Positions 30,803 to 39,383 of a stretch of 64,000 bases of DNA are shown here, in pieces. The translations under genes and the position numbers were made by a program. The notes beneath the pieces are model-generated. The model saw only the letters and a list, made by a program, of their open reading frames with translations. It made no database searches and had not been told where the DNA came from. The stretch is from Paludisphaera borealis. GTDB taxonomy: Bacteria > Planctomycetota > Planctomycetia > Isosphaerales > Isosphaeraceae. The stretch's first letter is position 1. Each line of letters begins with the position of its first letter. Location: positions 4,278,001 to 4,342,000 of the forward strand of contig NZ_CP019082.1 of assembly GCF_001956985.1 (NCBI RefSeq), in the 5' to 3' direction.

Positions 30803-31285
30803 ATGGGCGTCGACGTCGCGATTCGGATTCGATTCAATGTGAATGGGCGGGAGCGAACGGCGACGACCGACCCGGAGCGGTCGTTGCTGGAGGTCCTGCG
30901 CGAAGACCTCGGGCTGCTGGGCACGAAATACGGCTGCGGCGAGGGGCAGTGCGGCGCGTGCTCGGTGCTGCTCGAAGGCAAGCGGGTCTTCTCCTGCCGC
31001 TTGCCGGCGGAGCGGGTCGAGGGGAAGTCGGTCGTCACGATCGAGGGGCTCGCGCAGGGCGATGCGCTCCATCCCGTTCAGCAGGCGTTCCTCGACGAAG
31101 GGGCGTTCCAGTGCGGGTTCTGCACGGCCGGCATGATCATCGCCGCCGTGGCGCTGCTGGCCGAGAAGCCGAAGCCGACGGACGCCCAGATCGTCGCGGG
31201 GATGAATCGGAATATCTGCCGATGTTGCAGCTATCCCAAGATCATTCAGGCCGTCCGCCGGGCCGACGACCGGAAGGGGGGATGA
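30803..31285 (+). CDS. (2Fe-2S)-binding small subunit of a xanthine dehydrogenase-family oxidoreductase
   Basis: A 160-residue electron-transfer subunit with two [2Fe-2S] clusters. The plant-type ferredoxin cluster ligands are C45, C50, C53 and C65 (YGCGEGQCGAC and FSC). The second cluster in the helical domain uses C104, C107, C139 and C141 (QCGFCTAGM, NICRCCSY). It matches the alpha subunit of isoquinoline 1-oxidoreductase/aldehyde-oxidase-type enzymes. No FAD subunit gene is present, as in the two-subunit IorAB type. The start has GGGAGGG upstream. The large-subunit gene starts 3 bases after the stop, so the two are translationally linked. Confidence 0.95.
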   Translation: MGVDVAIRIRFNVNGRERTATTDPERSLLEVLREDLGLLGTKYGCGEGQCGACSVLLEGKRVFSCRLPAERVEGKSVVTIEGLAQGDALHPVQQAFLDEGAFQCGFCTAGMIIAAVALLAEKPKPTDAQIVAGMNRNICRCCSYPKIIQAVRRADDRKGG

Positions 31286-31288
31286 GCC

Positions 31289-33520
31289 ATGATCCCGCGC
31301 CATGACTGGCAGGCCGAATCCCTCAAAGCCGTCGGGCTGAGCGACGATTATGAGGAACTCGTCGATCGCGTCGACTACCATTTCGTTGACGTCCCGACCG
31401 CCGACCCGAATCGCCGCGAGGTCCTGAAAACGCTCGGCGCCGGGCTGTTGATCGCGGTCGCCGCCGACTCCGCCCACGGGCAGCAGCCGGGCCGGGGGCT
31501 GCGGCCCGGAGGAGGCCGCCGAGGCGGCGGGGGGAGCGGGGCGACGTCCGTGGCCGCCCGGGTCCACATCGGCAAGGACGGCGGGTTGACGGTGATGACG
31601 GGCAAGGTCGAGTGCGGCCAGGGCGCCCGCGCCGAGCTGTCGCAGGCCGCCGCCGAGGAGCTGCGCGTGCCGATCGAGCGAGTCGACCTGGTGATGGCCG
31701 ACACCGCGCTCGTCCCCGACGACGGCGGCACCTACGGCAGCCGGTCGACCCCTTCGACCATCCCCGCCATCCGCGCGGGATGCGCCTCGGCTCGGTCGCT
31801 GCTCGTCGCTCTCGCGGCCAAACGCTGGGGCGTCGAGGCCGCCGCGATCGACGTTCGCGAAGGGCAAGCCCGTGAGGCGAAGGGAGATCGGACGCTGACC
31901 TACGCCGACCTGGCGACCGACGCCGAGGCTGCGCAAGGGCTCGCGCGGAGCGTCTCGCCCGAGGTCGCGCTCACGCCCGTCGCGTCGTGGCGGACGATGG
32001 GAACCTCGGTCCCTCGACCGAACGGCCGCGATATCGTCACCGGCTCGCATCACTATCCGTCCGACGTCGTCCGCCCCGGCATGCTGTACGGCAAGGTGCT
32101 CCGCGCGCCGAGCTTCGGGGCGACGCTGGAATCGGTCGACCTGGCTCCGGCGCGCGCGATGGAAGGGGTGGTCGCGGTTCGCGACGGCGGGTTCGTCGGC
32201 GTGGCGGCGCCGACGACGGCCCGGGCGCAGAAGGCGCTCGACGCGATCGCCGCGACGGCGAAGTGGAAGACGGCCCCGCACCCGTCGAGCGCCGAGCTTC
32301 CGGCTTACCTCCGCGCGCACGCCGAGGGGGGGATTCCGGCGAACCCATTCGCCGACGAGGTCGCCAAGGGGGCGAAGTCGCTCAAGCGGTCGTACGACGT
32401 CGCGTACATCCAGCACGCCCCGATGGAGCCGCGCGCGGCGGTCGCGGAATGGGAGGACGGCCGGGTGACGGCCTGGGTCGGCACGCAAGTCCCGTTCGGC
32501 GTCCGGAGCGAGCTGGCCCGGGCTTTCGGGTTGCCGGAAGACCGCGCCCGGGTGGTCGTCCCCGACTTCGGCGGCGGGTTCGGCGGCAAGCACTCGGGCG
32601 AGTACGCCGTCGAGGCGGCGCGGCTCGCGAAAGAGGCCGGCAAGCCCGTCCGGATCGTCTGGACCCGGCCCGAGGAGTTCACCTGGGCGCAGTTCCGACC
32701 CGCCGCGGCGATCGAGGCCGAGGCGTCGCTCGACGCGCAAGGCAAGATCACGACCTGGCGGTTCCTCAACATCAACTCCGGCGCCGGGCAGGTTCAGACG
32801 CCGTACCGCGTGGGGCGGAGCGACGCCCGGTTCATCCCGTCGGCCGCGCCCTTGCGGCATGGGTCGTACCGGGCGCTCGCCTCGACGGCGAACAACTTCG
32901 CCCGCGAGAGCTTCATGGATGAACTGGCCGTGTTGGCCGGGCAAGACCCGCTCGCGTTCCGGCTCGCCCACCTCGACGAGTCCCGTCTCCGCGCGGTCCT
33001 CGTCGAAGCCGCGTCGAGGTTCGACTGGCCGGGCCGGTCGAAATCGAAGACGCCGGGGCAGGGCGTCGGCCTCGCCTGCGGCATGGACAAAGGTGGATTC
33101 GTCGCCGCGTGCGCGTCGGTCTCGGTCGATCGCGACAAGGGGACGATCCGCGTCGACCACGTCTGCCAGGTCTACGAGTGCGGCAAGATCATCAACCCCG
33201 CCAACCTGCTCAACCAGGTCAAGGGGGCGGTCGTCATGGGCCTCGGCCCGGCGCTTCGCGAGGCGTCGGAGTTCTCCGAGGGGGTAATCCGAAATGCTTC
33301 GTTCGGCGCCTACCGCGTCCCCCGGTTCGCCGACCTCCCCACGCTCGACGTCCATCTCCTGGACCGTCCCGACCTCGCCTCCGCCGGCGCGGGTGAGACC
33401 CCGATCATCGCCGTCGCCCCGGCCGTCGCCAACGCCGTCTTCAATGCGATCGGCCTTCGCATCCGTCGCATGCCGATCCGCCTTCCAAACGCCAAGGACG
33501 AACCGATCGCCGAGGCGTGA
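31289..33520 (+). CDS. Molybdopterin-binding large subunit of xanthine dehydrogenase family (isoquinoline 1-oxidoreductase beta type)
   Basis: The 743-residue catalytic subunit of a molybdenum hydroxylase. It contains the molybdopterin loop GGGFGGK (about 428-434), the upstream APMEPRAAVA motif, and the catalytic Glu703 in GAGETPIIAVAPAVANA. A twin-arginine-like motif N-R42-R43-E-V-L-K-T-L followed by a hydrophobic stretch begins only at residue 41; about 40 residues precede it, which is unusual for a Tat signal but the ATG at 31289 is 3 bases after the small-subunit stop. A Gly/Arg-rich linker (74-86) follows. Together with the small subunit it should hydroxylate an N-heterocycle or aldehyde in the periplasm; the substrate is unknown. 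Confidence 0.93.
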   Translation: MIPRHDWQAESLKAVGLSDDYEELVDRVDYHFVDVPTADPNRREVLKTLGAGLLIAVAADSAHGQQPGRGLRPGGGRRGGGGSGATSVAARVHIGKDGGLTVMTGKVECGQGARAELSQAAAEELRVPIERVDLVMADTALVPDDGGTYGSRSTPSTIPAIRAGCASARSLLVALAAKRWGVEAAAIDVREGQAREAKGDRTLTYADLATDAEAAQGLARSVSPEVALTPVASWRTMGTSVPRPNGRDIVTGSHHYPSDVVRPGMLYGKVLRAPSFGATLESVDLAPARAMEGVVAVRDGGFVGVAAPTTARAQKALDAIAATAKWKTAPHPSSAELPAYLRAHAEGGIPANPFADEVAKGAKSLKRSYDVAYIQHAPMEPRAAVAEWEDGRVTAWVGTQVPFGVRSELARAFGLPEDRARVVVPDFGGGFGGKHSGEYAVEAARLAKEAGKPVRIVWTRPEEFTWAQFRPAAAIEAEASLDAQGKITTWRFLNINSGAGQVQTPYRVGRSDARFIPSAAPLRHGSYRALASTANNFARESFMDELAVLAGQDPLAFRLAHLDESRLRAVLVEAASRFDWPGRSKSKTPGQGVGLACGMDKGGFVAACASVSVDRDKGTIRVDHVCQVYECGKIINPANLLNQVKGAVVMGLGPALREASEFSEGVIRNASFGAYRVPRFADLPTLDVHLLDRPDLASAGAGETPIIAVAPAVANAVFNAIGLRIRRMPIRLPNAKDEPIAEA

Positions 33521-33927
33521 GCGAGACAGGCTCGGCGACCCCTCGGAGACCGTCGAATCGACGACGATTCACGGCTCGCGGCCTCATTTCGCACGCCGTC
33601 GACAATTGTTGAATCAGCGAAGAGGAATTCTGTTGATATCGTATCCGATGCGGATATACTGCCGGTTCAACGCGAATCAATGGCATCCGCGACGTTGATG
33701 TCAAGCCGAACAGCTCGCGGTTGCACCCCTCATCTTCATCGCCGAATGAATTTCGATTAACAATCTCATCTATGAATTCTTTCATAGATGGTTCTTGATC
33801 GCCTTGCGTCGTTCTGGATGGTCGAGTCGGACGGGCTCCGTCCGGGCGGCGCCGCGCGCCTCCCGTTGCGGCGATCGTCCGACGGGTCCGCCTTCATCGT
33901 TTTCATTCGTGACATCGGAGGTTCGCT
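33521..33927. other. Spacer upstream of the prepilin operon
   Basis: 407 bases hold no gene. Their middle is locally AT-richer (33595-33665 and 33740-33790) than the surroundings and contains the promoter candidate listed separately. The last 40 bases carry the GGAGG ribosome site of the prepilin gene. Confidence 0.5.
33633..33660 (+). promoter_or_regulatory. Sigma-70-like promoter candidate for the prepilin operon
   Basis: TTGATA at 33633-33638 (5/6 to TTGACA) and TATACT at 33655-33660 (5/6 to TATAAT) are separated by 16 bases. This is the best match to the standard housekeeping consensus in the window and sits in an AT-rich patch. It would give a leader of about 260 bases before the ATG at 33928. 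Confidence 0.45.
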
Positions 33928-35004
33928 ATGAGAGGACGTCTCCGGCGGGGATTCACGCTGATCGAGCTCTTGGTCGTCATTGCGATCATCGCCGTGTTGA
34001 TCGCGCTGTTGTTGCCGGCGGTGCAGTCGGCGCGTGAGGCGGCGCGGCGGTCGCAGTGCGTCAACAACCTCAAGCAGATCGGGCTGGCGGTCCACAACTA
34101 CGTTTCGCAGCAGAACGTGTTGCCGCCGTTCGCGCAGAATTACACGAACGTCGGGCCCTGGCAGGCGTGGCCGATGGGCTGGTCGGCCTCGCTGCTTCCC
34201 GGTCTCGAGCAGACGAACATGTACAACGCCACGAACTGGGTCTGGGGCGCGTGGGAGCAGATGAATTACACGGTCACCAAGTCGCAGCTCAACGTGCTCG
34301 TCTGCCCGTCGGAGAACATGCCCCCGCCCGCCTGGCCGAACACGAAGCTCAACTACATGGCCAATCTCGGGGGGCCGGCGTCGCTCGGGGTCTGGAGCGG
34401 CCCGATCGCACCGATGAAGCACGACCCCAACGGCAGCGACAGCGGCGGCCCGACGAACAGCAATTGCGCGTCGTTCGGGTTCGAGTCGGTCATCGACGGC
34501 ACCTCGAACACGGTGATGTTCTCCGAGAAGCTCGTCGGCGGCGGCCTCCGGACGGCGCCCGTCACTTCGGGGTCCAACTTGGCCAAGCGGTACTTCTTCA
34601 ATACGTCCTTCACGGTCAACGGCGACTCGGGCAACGCGGCGCAGGCTCTGCAATTCGTGCAGACGTGCAAGTCCATCCCGGCGACGCTGACGGCGAACCT
34701 GAACAGTGGACAGTATTTCGGCTTCCTCTGGAATTCGGCCGCTTGCAACACCAACGAGAATAACAGCGGCTACAACCATACCAATACGCCCAACGGGCTT
34801 TCCTGCACGGCGGCGAACACCCAGAACGCCGATCTCGGCGGCTATATGGACGCCCTCACCGCCACCAGCAACCACCCGGGCGGGGTCAACGCCTGCATGA
34901 CCGACGGTTCGGTCCGGTTCATCAAGGACACGATCAGCATTCCCACCTGGTGGGCGATCGGCACGAGGAATCAGGGCGAGGTCGTGAGCGCGGACAGCTA
35001 CTAA
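33928..35004 (+). CDS. DUF1559 domain prepilin-like protein (type II secretion G-like)
   Basis: A 358-residue planctomycete pseudopilin-like protein. The class III leader is [20 protein letters not shown], with prepilin peptidase cleavage between G and F, followed by the N-terminal helix [20 protein letters not shown]. The rest is the DUF1559 domain with the terminal H[15 protein letters not shown] motif and the closing [18 protein letters not shown]. Genomes of this group carry dozens of copies, and their role is thought to be in periplasmic fibre or secretion structures. GGAGG stands 8 bases before the ATG. It is first in a run with a lipoprotein, a TPR protein and a membrane protein. Confidence 0.96.
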   Translation: MRGRLRRGFTLIELLVVIAIIAVLIALLLPAVQSAREAARRSQCVNNLKQIGLAVHNYVSQQNVLPPFAQNYTNVGPWQAWPMGWSASLLPGLEQTNMYNATNWVWGAWEQMNYTVTKSQLNVLVCPSENMPPPAWPNTKLNYMANLGGPASLGVWSGPIAPMKHDPNGSDSGGPTNSNCASFGFESVIDGTSNTVMFSEKLVGGGLRTAPVTSGSNLAKRYFFNTSFTVNGDSGNAAQALQFVQTCKSIPATLTANLNSGQYFGFLWNSAACNTNENNSGYNHTNTPNGLSCTAANTQNADLGGYMDALTATSNHPGGVNACMTDGSVRFIKDTISIPTWWAIGTRNQGEVVSADSY

Positions 35005-35128
35005 GCGGCCGCGAAGTCGTATCGAATCGTTTCGAGGCGCTGACGGCGCCCTTACCTTATCCATGTTGATTGTTCGATGGTTCGTCCGGTCGCGCCGGGC
35101 GAGCCATCGACGTGGGAGCGAGGCTTTA

Positions 35129-35338
35129 ATGAGACGTCTGGGAACTCTGCTGATGACCGCTTCCGTCCTCTTGGCCCTCTCGGGCTGCGACGATGCGGTC
35201 GCCCCCCCCTCGAACGCGACCGCCCCTCCCAAGCCGCCGGAGGAGCTTGAAAAACTGTTCAAGAAGCCGGAGAAAGGCGCGGCCTCCAAAAAGGCGTCTC
35301 TTGAGGATCGGACGCCGCACGCCTTTGTGCTAACATGA
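35129..35338 (+). CDS. Small lipoprotein
   Basis: A 69-residue protein with a lipobox: MRRLGTLLMTASVLLALSGC, lipidated Cys at residue 20. The mature part is Pro/Lys-rich (PPKPPEELEKLFKKPEKG) and disordered. Genes of this type are found directly after DUF1559 prepilin genes in planctomycetes. ATG 35129 is preceded by GGGAGCGAGG; the frame is open further upstream to 35063 but only this start places the signal at the N-terminus. Its stop overlaps an ATG of the next gene frame at 35335 (ATGA). Confidence 0.8.
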   Translation: MRRLGTLLMTASVLLALSGCDDAVAPPSNATAPPKPPEELEKLFKKPEKGAASKKASLEDRTPHAFVLT

Positions 35339-35382
35339 TTGACTGCCCTCGGCGGTTGTCGAGTCGGCGTGTGGAGCGGGCG

Positions 35383-36630
35383 ATGAAGCACGACCCATGG
35401 CGAAGAACACCCAAGGCGGTCAGGCCGCTCTGGCTCGTCGCCTCCATCCTGCTGATGTGCGGGCTGGGGGCGGCCTGGGCCGGGTTCGCCCGTTTCCGTC
35501 CATCCGCCGAGCGGATCCGCGCGACGCTTTACGACGACGTCGATCACGGTCGGCTCGATCGCTGCGAACACTCGCTCGCGTGGCTTGCGAAGCACGACCG
35601 TTTGAAGTCGCAAGATCTCCTGGCGCGCGCCCGGATGTGCCATGCGCAAGGGCGGCTCGACGAGGCGCTCGGATCGCTGAAGGCGATCCAGGACGGCGAC
35701 GGCCTCGCCGCGCCCGCGCGTCTTCAAGCCGCGCGGATCGAGCTGTCCGAGTATCGAATCCGCGACGCCGAAGCCTCGCTGATCGCCGGGCTGGCGCGCG
35801 ACCCTCGGCTGGCGTCCGCGCGACTTGAGTTGATCCGCCTCTACGCCAGGCAGCAGCGGCTTGAGGAACTCGATTCGCAGTTTCAAGCGCTGGCGTCGCA
35901 GGGGGTGCTGGACCTCACCTATCTCAGTTTCTGGGGGATGACGCGCAACCTTCACTGGGAGCCCGAATCCGACGTCGAGGCGCTTCGTCGAGCGGTGGAG
36001 GCCGATCCCGAAGATCGCGCGTCGCGGCTCGCCCTGGCGGAAGGGCTCAGGCGGCTGGGGAGGGGGGCCGAGGCGGCTCCGCTGCTCGTCCCGCTACCGG
36101 CCGACGACGCCGACGCCCGCGCGATCCGCGCGGCGCTGGCACTGGATCGCTCCGATCTCGACGAGGCGTCCGCCCTCATCGCCGAGGGGCCCGAGATGCA
36201 CGCCGAGACGGCCCGGCTGCGCGGCCTGCTCGCGCTCTCGCGTCACGACCACGCGACGGCGGCCGCCCATTTTCGGACCGCGCTCGCCATCAAGCCGGAC
36301 GATCGCCGGACGCTGAGCAGCCTGGGCACGGCCTTGAAGCTGACCGGTCAGGACGCCGAAGCGGCCCGCTACTTTGCGGAGGTCCGCCGGTTCGACCTGC
36401 TTTCGGCCTTGACGGCGCGGCTGACCGAAACGGCGGCCTTGTCCGACGCCAACCTCCTCCGCTGCCTGGGGACCGCGAACGAGGAGGTCGGCCGCCTCAT
36501 CGAGGCCCGCGAGTGGTATCGGCTGGCCATCGCCCAGAACCCGCTCGACTCCGAATCGCAACGCGCCTTGTTCCGGCTCGAAGCCCGCGCCCCTCGCGCG
36601 GGGCCGGGCGGGACCGGCCAGGAGCCCTGA
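35383..36630 (+). CDS. TPR-repeat membrane-anchored protein
   Basis: A 415-residue protein: short basic lead, one membrane helix at about 16-35 (RPLWLVASILLMCGLGAAWA) and then tetratricopeptide units through to the end (EALGSLKAIQDGDGLAAPAR, DAEASLIAGLARDPRLASAR, ALRRAVEADPEDRASRLALA, TAAAHFRTALAIKPDDRRTL, EAREWYRLAIAQNPLDSESQ). ATG 35383 has GGAG 5 bases upstream. An alternative ATG at 35335 overlaps the lipoprotein stop as ATGA and would add 16 Arg-rich residues; coupling through either is plausible. It probably acts as an outer-face scaffold for the prepilin system (inference from gene order). Confidence 0.85.
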   Translation: MKHDPWRRTPKAVRPLWLVASILLMCGLGAAWAGFARFRPSAERIRATLYDDVDHGRLDRCEHSLAWLAKHDRLKSQDLLARARMCHAQGRLDEALGSLKAIQDGDGLAAPARLQAARIELSEYRIRDAEASLIAGLARDPRLASARLELIRLYARQQRLEELDSQFQALASQGVLDLTYLSFWGMTRNLHWEPESDVEALRRAVEADPEDRASRLALAEGLRRLGRGAEAAPLLVPLPADDADARAIRAALALDRSDLDEASALIAEGPEMHAETARLRGLLALSRHDHATAAAHFRTALAIKPDDRRTLSSLGTALKLTGQDAEAARYFAEVRRFDLLSALTARLTETAALSDANLLRCLGTANEEVGRLIEAREWYRLAIAQNPLDSESQRALFRLEARAPRAGPGGTGQEP

Positions 36631-36631
36631 C

Positions 36632-37345
36632 ATGTCGCCGTCGTCGCCGCCTCGCCGAGTCGGTCGCTGGGTGCTGGCCGCGGGCCTCGTCGCGGGGCTC
36701 GCGAGCTGGCTCGTGGGAGAGACGCCCCTGGTGCGCCCCCCCGCGCCCGAGATGGAGATGACCGTGATGGGCCGCACGTTCCAGTCGTCCACGCCGCAGG
36801 GCCGGATGGACGCCGCTGACGCCGACGCCGCCCGGTTCCAAGGCGTCTTCGGCGCGACGCTCGGCCTCATGCTCGGCCTGGCCGGCGGCCTCTCCCGCCG
36901 TTCCCCGCGCGCGGCGGCGGTTTCGGCCCTTGTGGGAGCGGCGGTCGGCGCGTCGTGCGGGCTCGCGGCCGCGCGGGGGTCGCTGCCACTCTATCGCCGA
37001 CTCCAGTACACGGTCTCCAACGACCTGATCGCCTCGCTGGCGATGCACGGCCCCCCCTTCGCCCTGGCCGGCGCGGCGGGAGGGCTCGCCCTCGGGATCG
37101 CCCTGGGAGGGCGGTCGCTGCTCGTTCGCTCGACCCTCGGCGGCGCGCTGGGCGCCCTGATCGGCGCCGTCGTCTTCGAGTTCCTCGGCGCGCTCGTGTT
37201 CCCCACGTCCGAGACCGGCCAGCCCCTCGCCGCCTCCGCCCCGGCGCGGCTCCTCGCCCCGTTGATCGTCGCGGCCTTCGCATCCCTGGGCGCGCTAGGG
37301 GCCGTCACGCCTCCGCAATCGCGGCAGCCGATCGCGGAGACGTGA
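36632..37345 (+). CDS. Multi-pass integral membrane protein, unknown function
   Basis: A 237-residue protein with five to six hydrophobic segments rich in Gly and Ala: about 12-30 (WVLAAGLVAGLASWLV), 70-88, 95-112, 142-160, 165-185 and 205-225. No motif links it to a transporter family; the Gly-zipper-like GAAVGASCGLAA and GGALGALIGAVV suggest packed helices. It starts one base after the TPR gene stop, so it is co-translated with it. Its 3' end overlaps the 3' end of the convergent gene by 51 bases. Confidence 0.8.
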   Translation: MSPSSPPRRVGRWVLAAGLVAGLASWLVGETPLVRPPAPEMEMTVMGRTFQSSTPQGRMDAADADAARFQGVFGATLGLMLGLAGGLSRRSPRAAAVSALVGAAVGASCGLAAARGSLPLYRRLQYTVSNDLIASLAMHGPPFALAGAAGGLALGIALGGRSLLVRSTLGGALGALIGAVVFEFLGALVFPTSETGQPLAASAPARLLAPLIVAAFASLGALGAVTPPQSRQPIAET

Positions 37346-37777
37346 GAGCATCGAACGCCGTTCCTCGACTTGCGGCTCGATCCATCCCACGCCCCTGCAG
37401 GAGCAGCCGACGCCATCGGCGATGTTCTCGGGGACGCCGTGGATGCGGCCGGTTCCGTGACAATCGGGACACGTGTGGGCGGTCGGGGGGCGAGGCGGAA
37501 TCAACGCAGTCAGGGCCGGCCACTTCTTCGATCCTTGAACCAGGGCGGAGATGACCCAGCTCGGGTCTGCGGGACGGAGGCCTTCGTAGTCGCCCTCGGT
37601 GCTCCACTCGACGATCTTGCCCTTCGGCGTGATGCCGATGGTCGCGCCCCAGCTGACGTAAAGTGGCAGCGCGCCGTGCTGGGCCACATACGCCGAGTGC
37701 GGCGATTCGCTCGGGAAGGCCGCGATCAGGTCCCGGATAGTTCGCATCTGGGATTTCGAAACGGCGACGCGGCTCAT
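37295..37777 (-). CDS. Small protein with a DnaJ-type CxxCxGxG zinc motif
   Basis: A 160-residue protein. Residues about 1-105 include the segment DPSWVISALVQGSKKWPALT and an aromatic-rich part (YVSWGATIGITPKGKIVEWS) that may be a small beta domain. About residues 110-140 contain CPDCHGTGRIHG, a CxxCxGxG half-site, then CSCRGVGW, so one zinc could be bound. The C-terminus is Arg-rich. ATG 37777 has GAGAGG upstream; the frame continues up to 38080 through the cytochrome gene in another reading and is not used. It starts 14 bases after the cytochrome stop, so the two form an operon. Function unknown. Confidence 0.7.
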   Translation of the reverse strand: MSRVAVSKSQMRTIRDLIAAFPSESPHSAYVAQHGALPLYVSWGATIGITPKGKIVEWSTEGDYEGLRPADPSWVISALVQGSKKWPALTALIPPRPPTAHTCPDCHGTGRIHGVPENIADGVGCSCRGVGWIEPQVEERRSMLSRLRDRLPRLRRRDGP

Positions 37778-37791
37778 CGACGGCTTGCCTC

Positions 37792-38619
37792 TCAGGGCTT
37801 GGGTGATCCGGCCTCTGAGTTGTATTCGCCGAGTTTCGAGGAGGGGGGCAGATGGTCTTCCAGTTTGAACGCGGGGCGGTTGTGACTGTTGACGAAGGCG
37901 GCGACGTCGAGCGCGTCGTGGTCGGTCAGGTCGGGTTCGTCGAGCGGCATCGCGACCTTCAGCCAGGCGCCGAGCTGGGGCGTCTGCGCCAGGCCGGCGC
38001 CCTGGTTGTACGATCGAGGGCCCCAGACGGGCGGGTTCTCCTTCCGCCCCGCGCCGTTCTTGGCGTGGCATGACGCGCACTTCTCGGCGTAGATCACCTC
38101 ACCGCGCGACGGGTCGGCCTGGTCGGTCGAGATCTCCAGAGTAGGGACCGCGTTCGGGCCGTTCGGTTTGGACGGATTCATGCGCAAGGGCATGTCGGCG
38201 GACAGCCAGGTGATGTAGGCCGTGACGGCCACCGACGCCCGGCTCCCGAGCGGCGGTCGGACGCCGTTGCAGCTTCGCATGAAGCAGTTCAGCACGCGAT
38301 CTTCCAGCGTGACGACCCGGCCCTCGCGCGGCGACCACGCCGGGTAGGCCGACGCGACCCCGATGAACGTCGCGGCGTTCAGGTTCTTGCCGTTGTCCAG
38401 GTGGCACGAGGTGCAATTCAGCGCGTTGCCGACGTACGGCTTCGTCAGCGGATGGGTCGTCGTCTGCTCCACCAGCATCTCCCCCAACCGGATCGCGTCG
38501 CCCAGCGGACCGTCCGGAATCGCCCGCGCCGGCGCGGCCGGCTTCTCACCGCCCGACGCCGCGACCAGGCCCAGCGCCGCGATCACAACCACCGCCGTCG
38601 CCCATCTGTAAACCTTCAT
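37792..38619 (-). CDS. Periplasmic diheme cytochrome c, thiosulfate dehydrogenase (TsdA)-like
   Basis: A 275-residue exported protein: signal peptide (MKVYRWATAVVVIAALGLVA), first haem site C69-T-S-C72-H73, second C181-A-S-C184-H185. Between them lies LNCFMRSCNGVRPP, which resembles the TsdA segment that carries the unusual axial Cys ligand; M224 in AMPLDEPD could be the distal ligand of the second haem. TsdA oxidises thiosulfate to tetrathionate, but many relatives have other electron-transfer roles, so this is a family-level guess. The ATG is at the signal peptide. It is followed 14 bases later by the small zinc-motif protein gene. Confidence 0.8.
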   Translation of the reverse strand: MKVYRWATAVVVIAALGLVAASGGEKPAAPARAIPDGPLGDAIRLGEMLVEQTTTHPLTKPYVGNALNCTSCHLDNGKNLNAATFIGVASAYPAWSPREGRVVTLEDRVLNCFMRSCNGVRPPLGSRASVAVTAYITWLSADMPLRMNPSKPNGPNAVPTLEISTDQADPSRGEVIYAEKCASCHAKNGAGRKENPPVWGPRSYNQGAGLAQTPQLGAWLKVAMPLDEPDLTDHDALDVAAFVNSHNRPAFKLEDHLPPSSKLGEYNSEAGSPKP

Positions 38620-38810
38620 CCGTTCGCTCTCCTGGTCGATCGTCGCTCGCCCGCCCGGCGACGCCGGGGACTCTCCATTCTAGGGCGATCTCGCGTTCCG
38701 ACAACCGCGGGACCGCCAGGGGTTGCGAAAGCGGCCGCCGTCGGCGTTTGATCGTTGATGAGAATTCCTCCGGCATGCGCGCTCATTTTCGGCGAATCGG
38801 GGGCACTAAC

Positions 38811-39383
38811 ATGTCGGCGTCGGTGACATCGTCCCACCCTCTGGAGAGAGGCTTTGCCTTGGATCGTTCCGACGCGGAGCTTGTGACGGCGGCTTGTCAG
38901 GGCGACCTGTCGAGCTTCGGCCGGTTGTACGAGCGGCATTATCGGATGGCGGTGGGGATCGCCCGCGGCCGGTTGGCGGATCGCCACCTGGCGGAAGACG
39001 CGGCACAGGAGGCGTTCGCGATCGCCTGCCGCACACTGCGCACCTTGCGCGACCGCGACCGGTTCCCCGAGTGGCTGGGGACGATCTGTCGCCGGACGGC
39101 CTCGCGGCTGGACGCCGACCGGCCGGCGCACGAGCCGTTGCCCGAAGACCGCGAGCGCGCCGGCGATTCCGAGCGCCGGGCGCTCCGCGACCAGGTCCAG
39201 GACGCCCTCGGCCTCCTGGACGAGAACTCGCGCGAGATCGTCGTGCTCCATTACTTCAGCGGGCTGTCGTACGACGAGATCTCCCGGGCGCTCGGCCTGT
39301 CGGTCGCGAGCATCCACGGCCGCCTGCAACGAGCTCGCGGCAAGCTGGCCAAGGCCCTCGACTCATCAGGAGCCAAGACATGA
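38811..39383 (+). CDS. RNA polymerase ECF sigma factor
   Basis: A 190-residue sigma-70 family factor. Region 2 is at about 30-95 (FGRLYERHYRMAVGIARGRL, HLAEDAAQEAFAIACRTLRT, FPEWLGTICRRTAS) and region 4 at about 125-180 (LDENSREIVVLHYFSGLSYD, EISRALGLSVASIHGRLQRA). It has no C-terminal extension, unlike the fusion at 12.8-16.5 kb. ATG 38811 has GGGGGC upstream; the frame is open to 38748. Its stop overlaps the start of the next gene (ATGA), so the partner is translated with it and is probably the regulator of this sigma factor. Confidence 0.95.
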   Translation: MSASVTSSHPLERGFALDRSDAELVTAACQGDLSSFGRLYERHYRMAVGIARGRLADRHLAEDAAQEAFAIACRTLRTLRDRDRFPEWLGTICRRTASRLDADRPAHEPLPEDRERAGDSERRALRDQVQDALGLLDENSREIVVLHYFSGLSYDEISRALGLSVASIHGRLQRARGKLAKALDSSGAKT

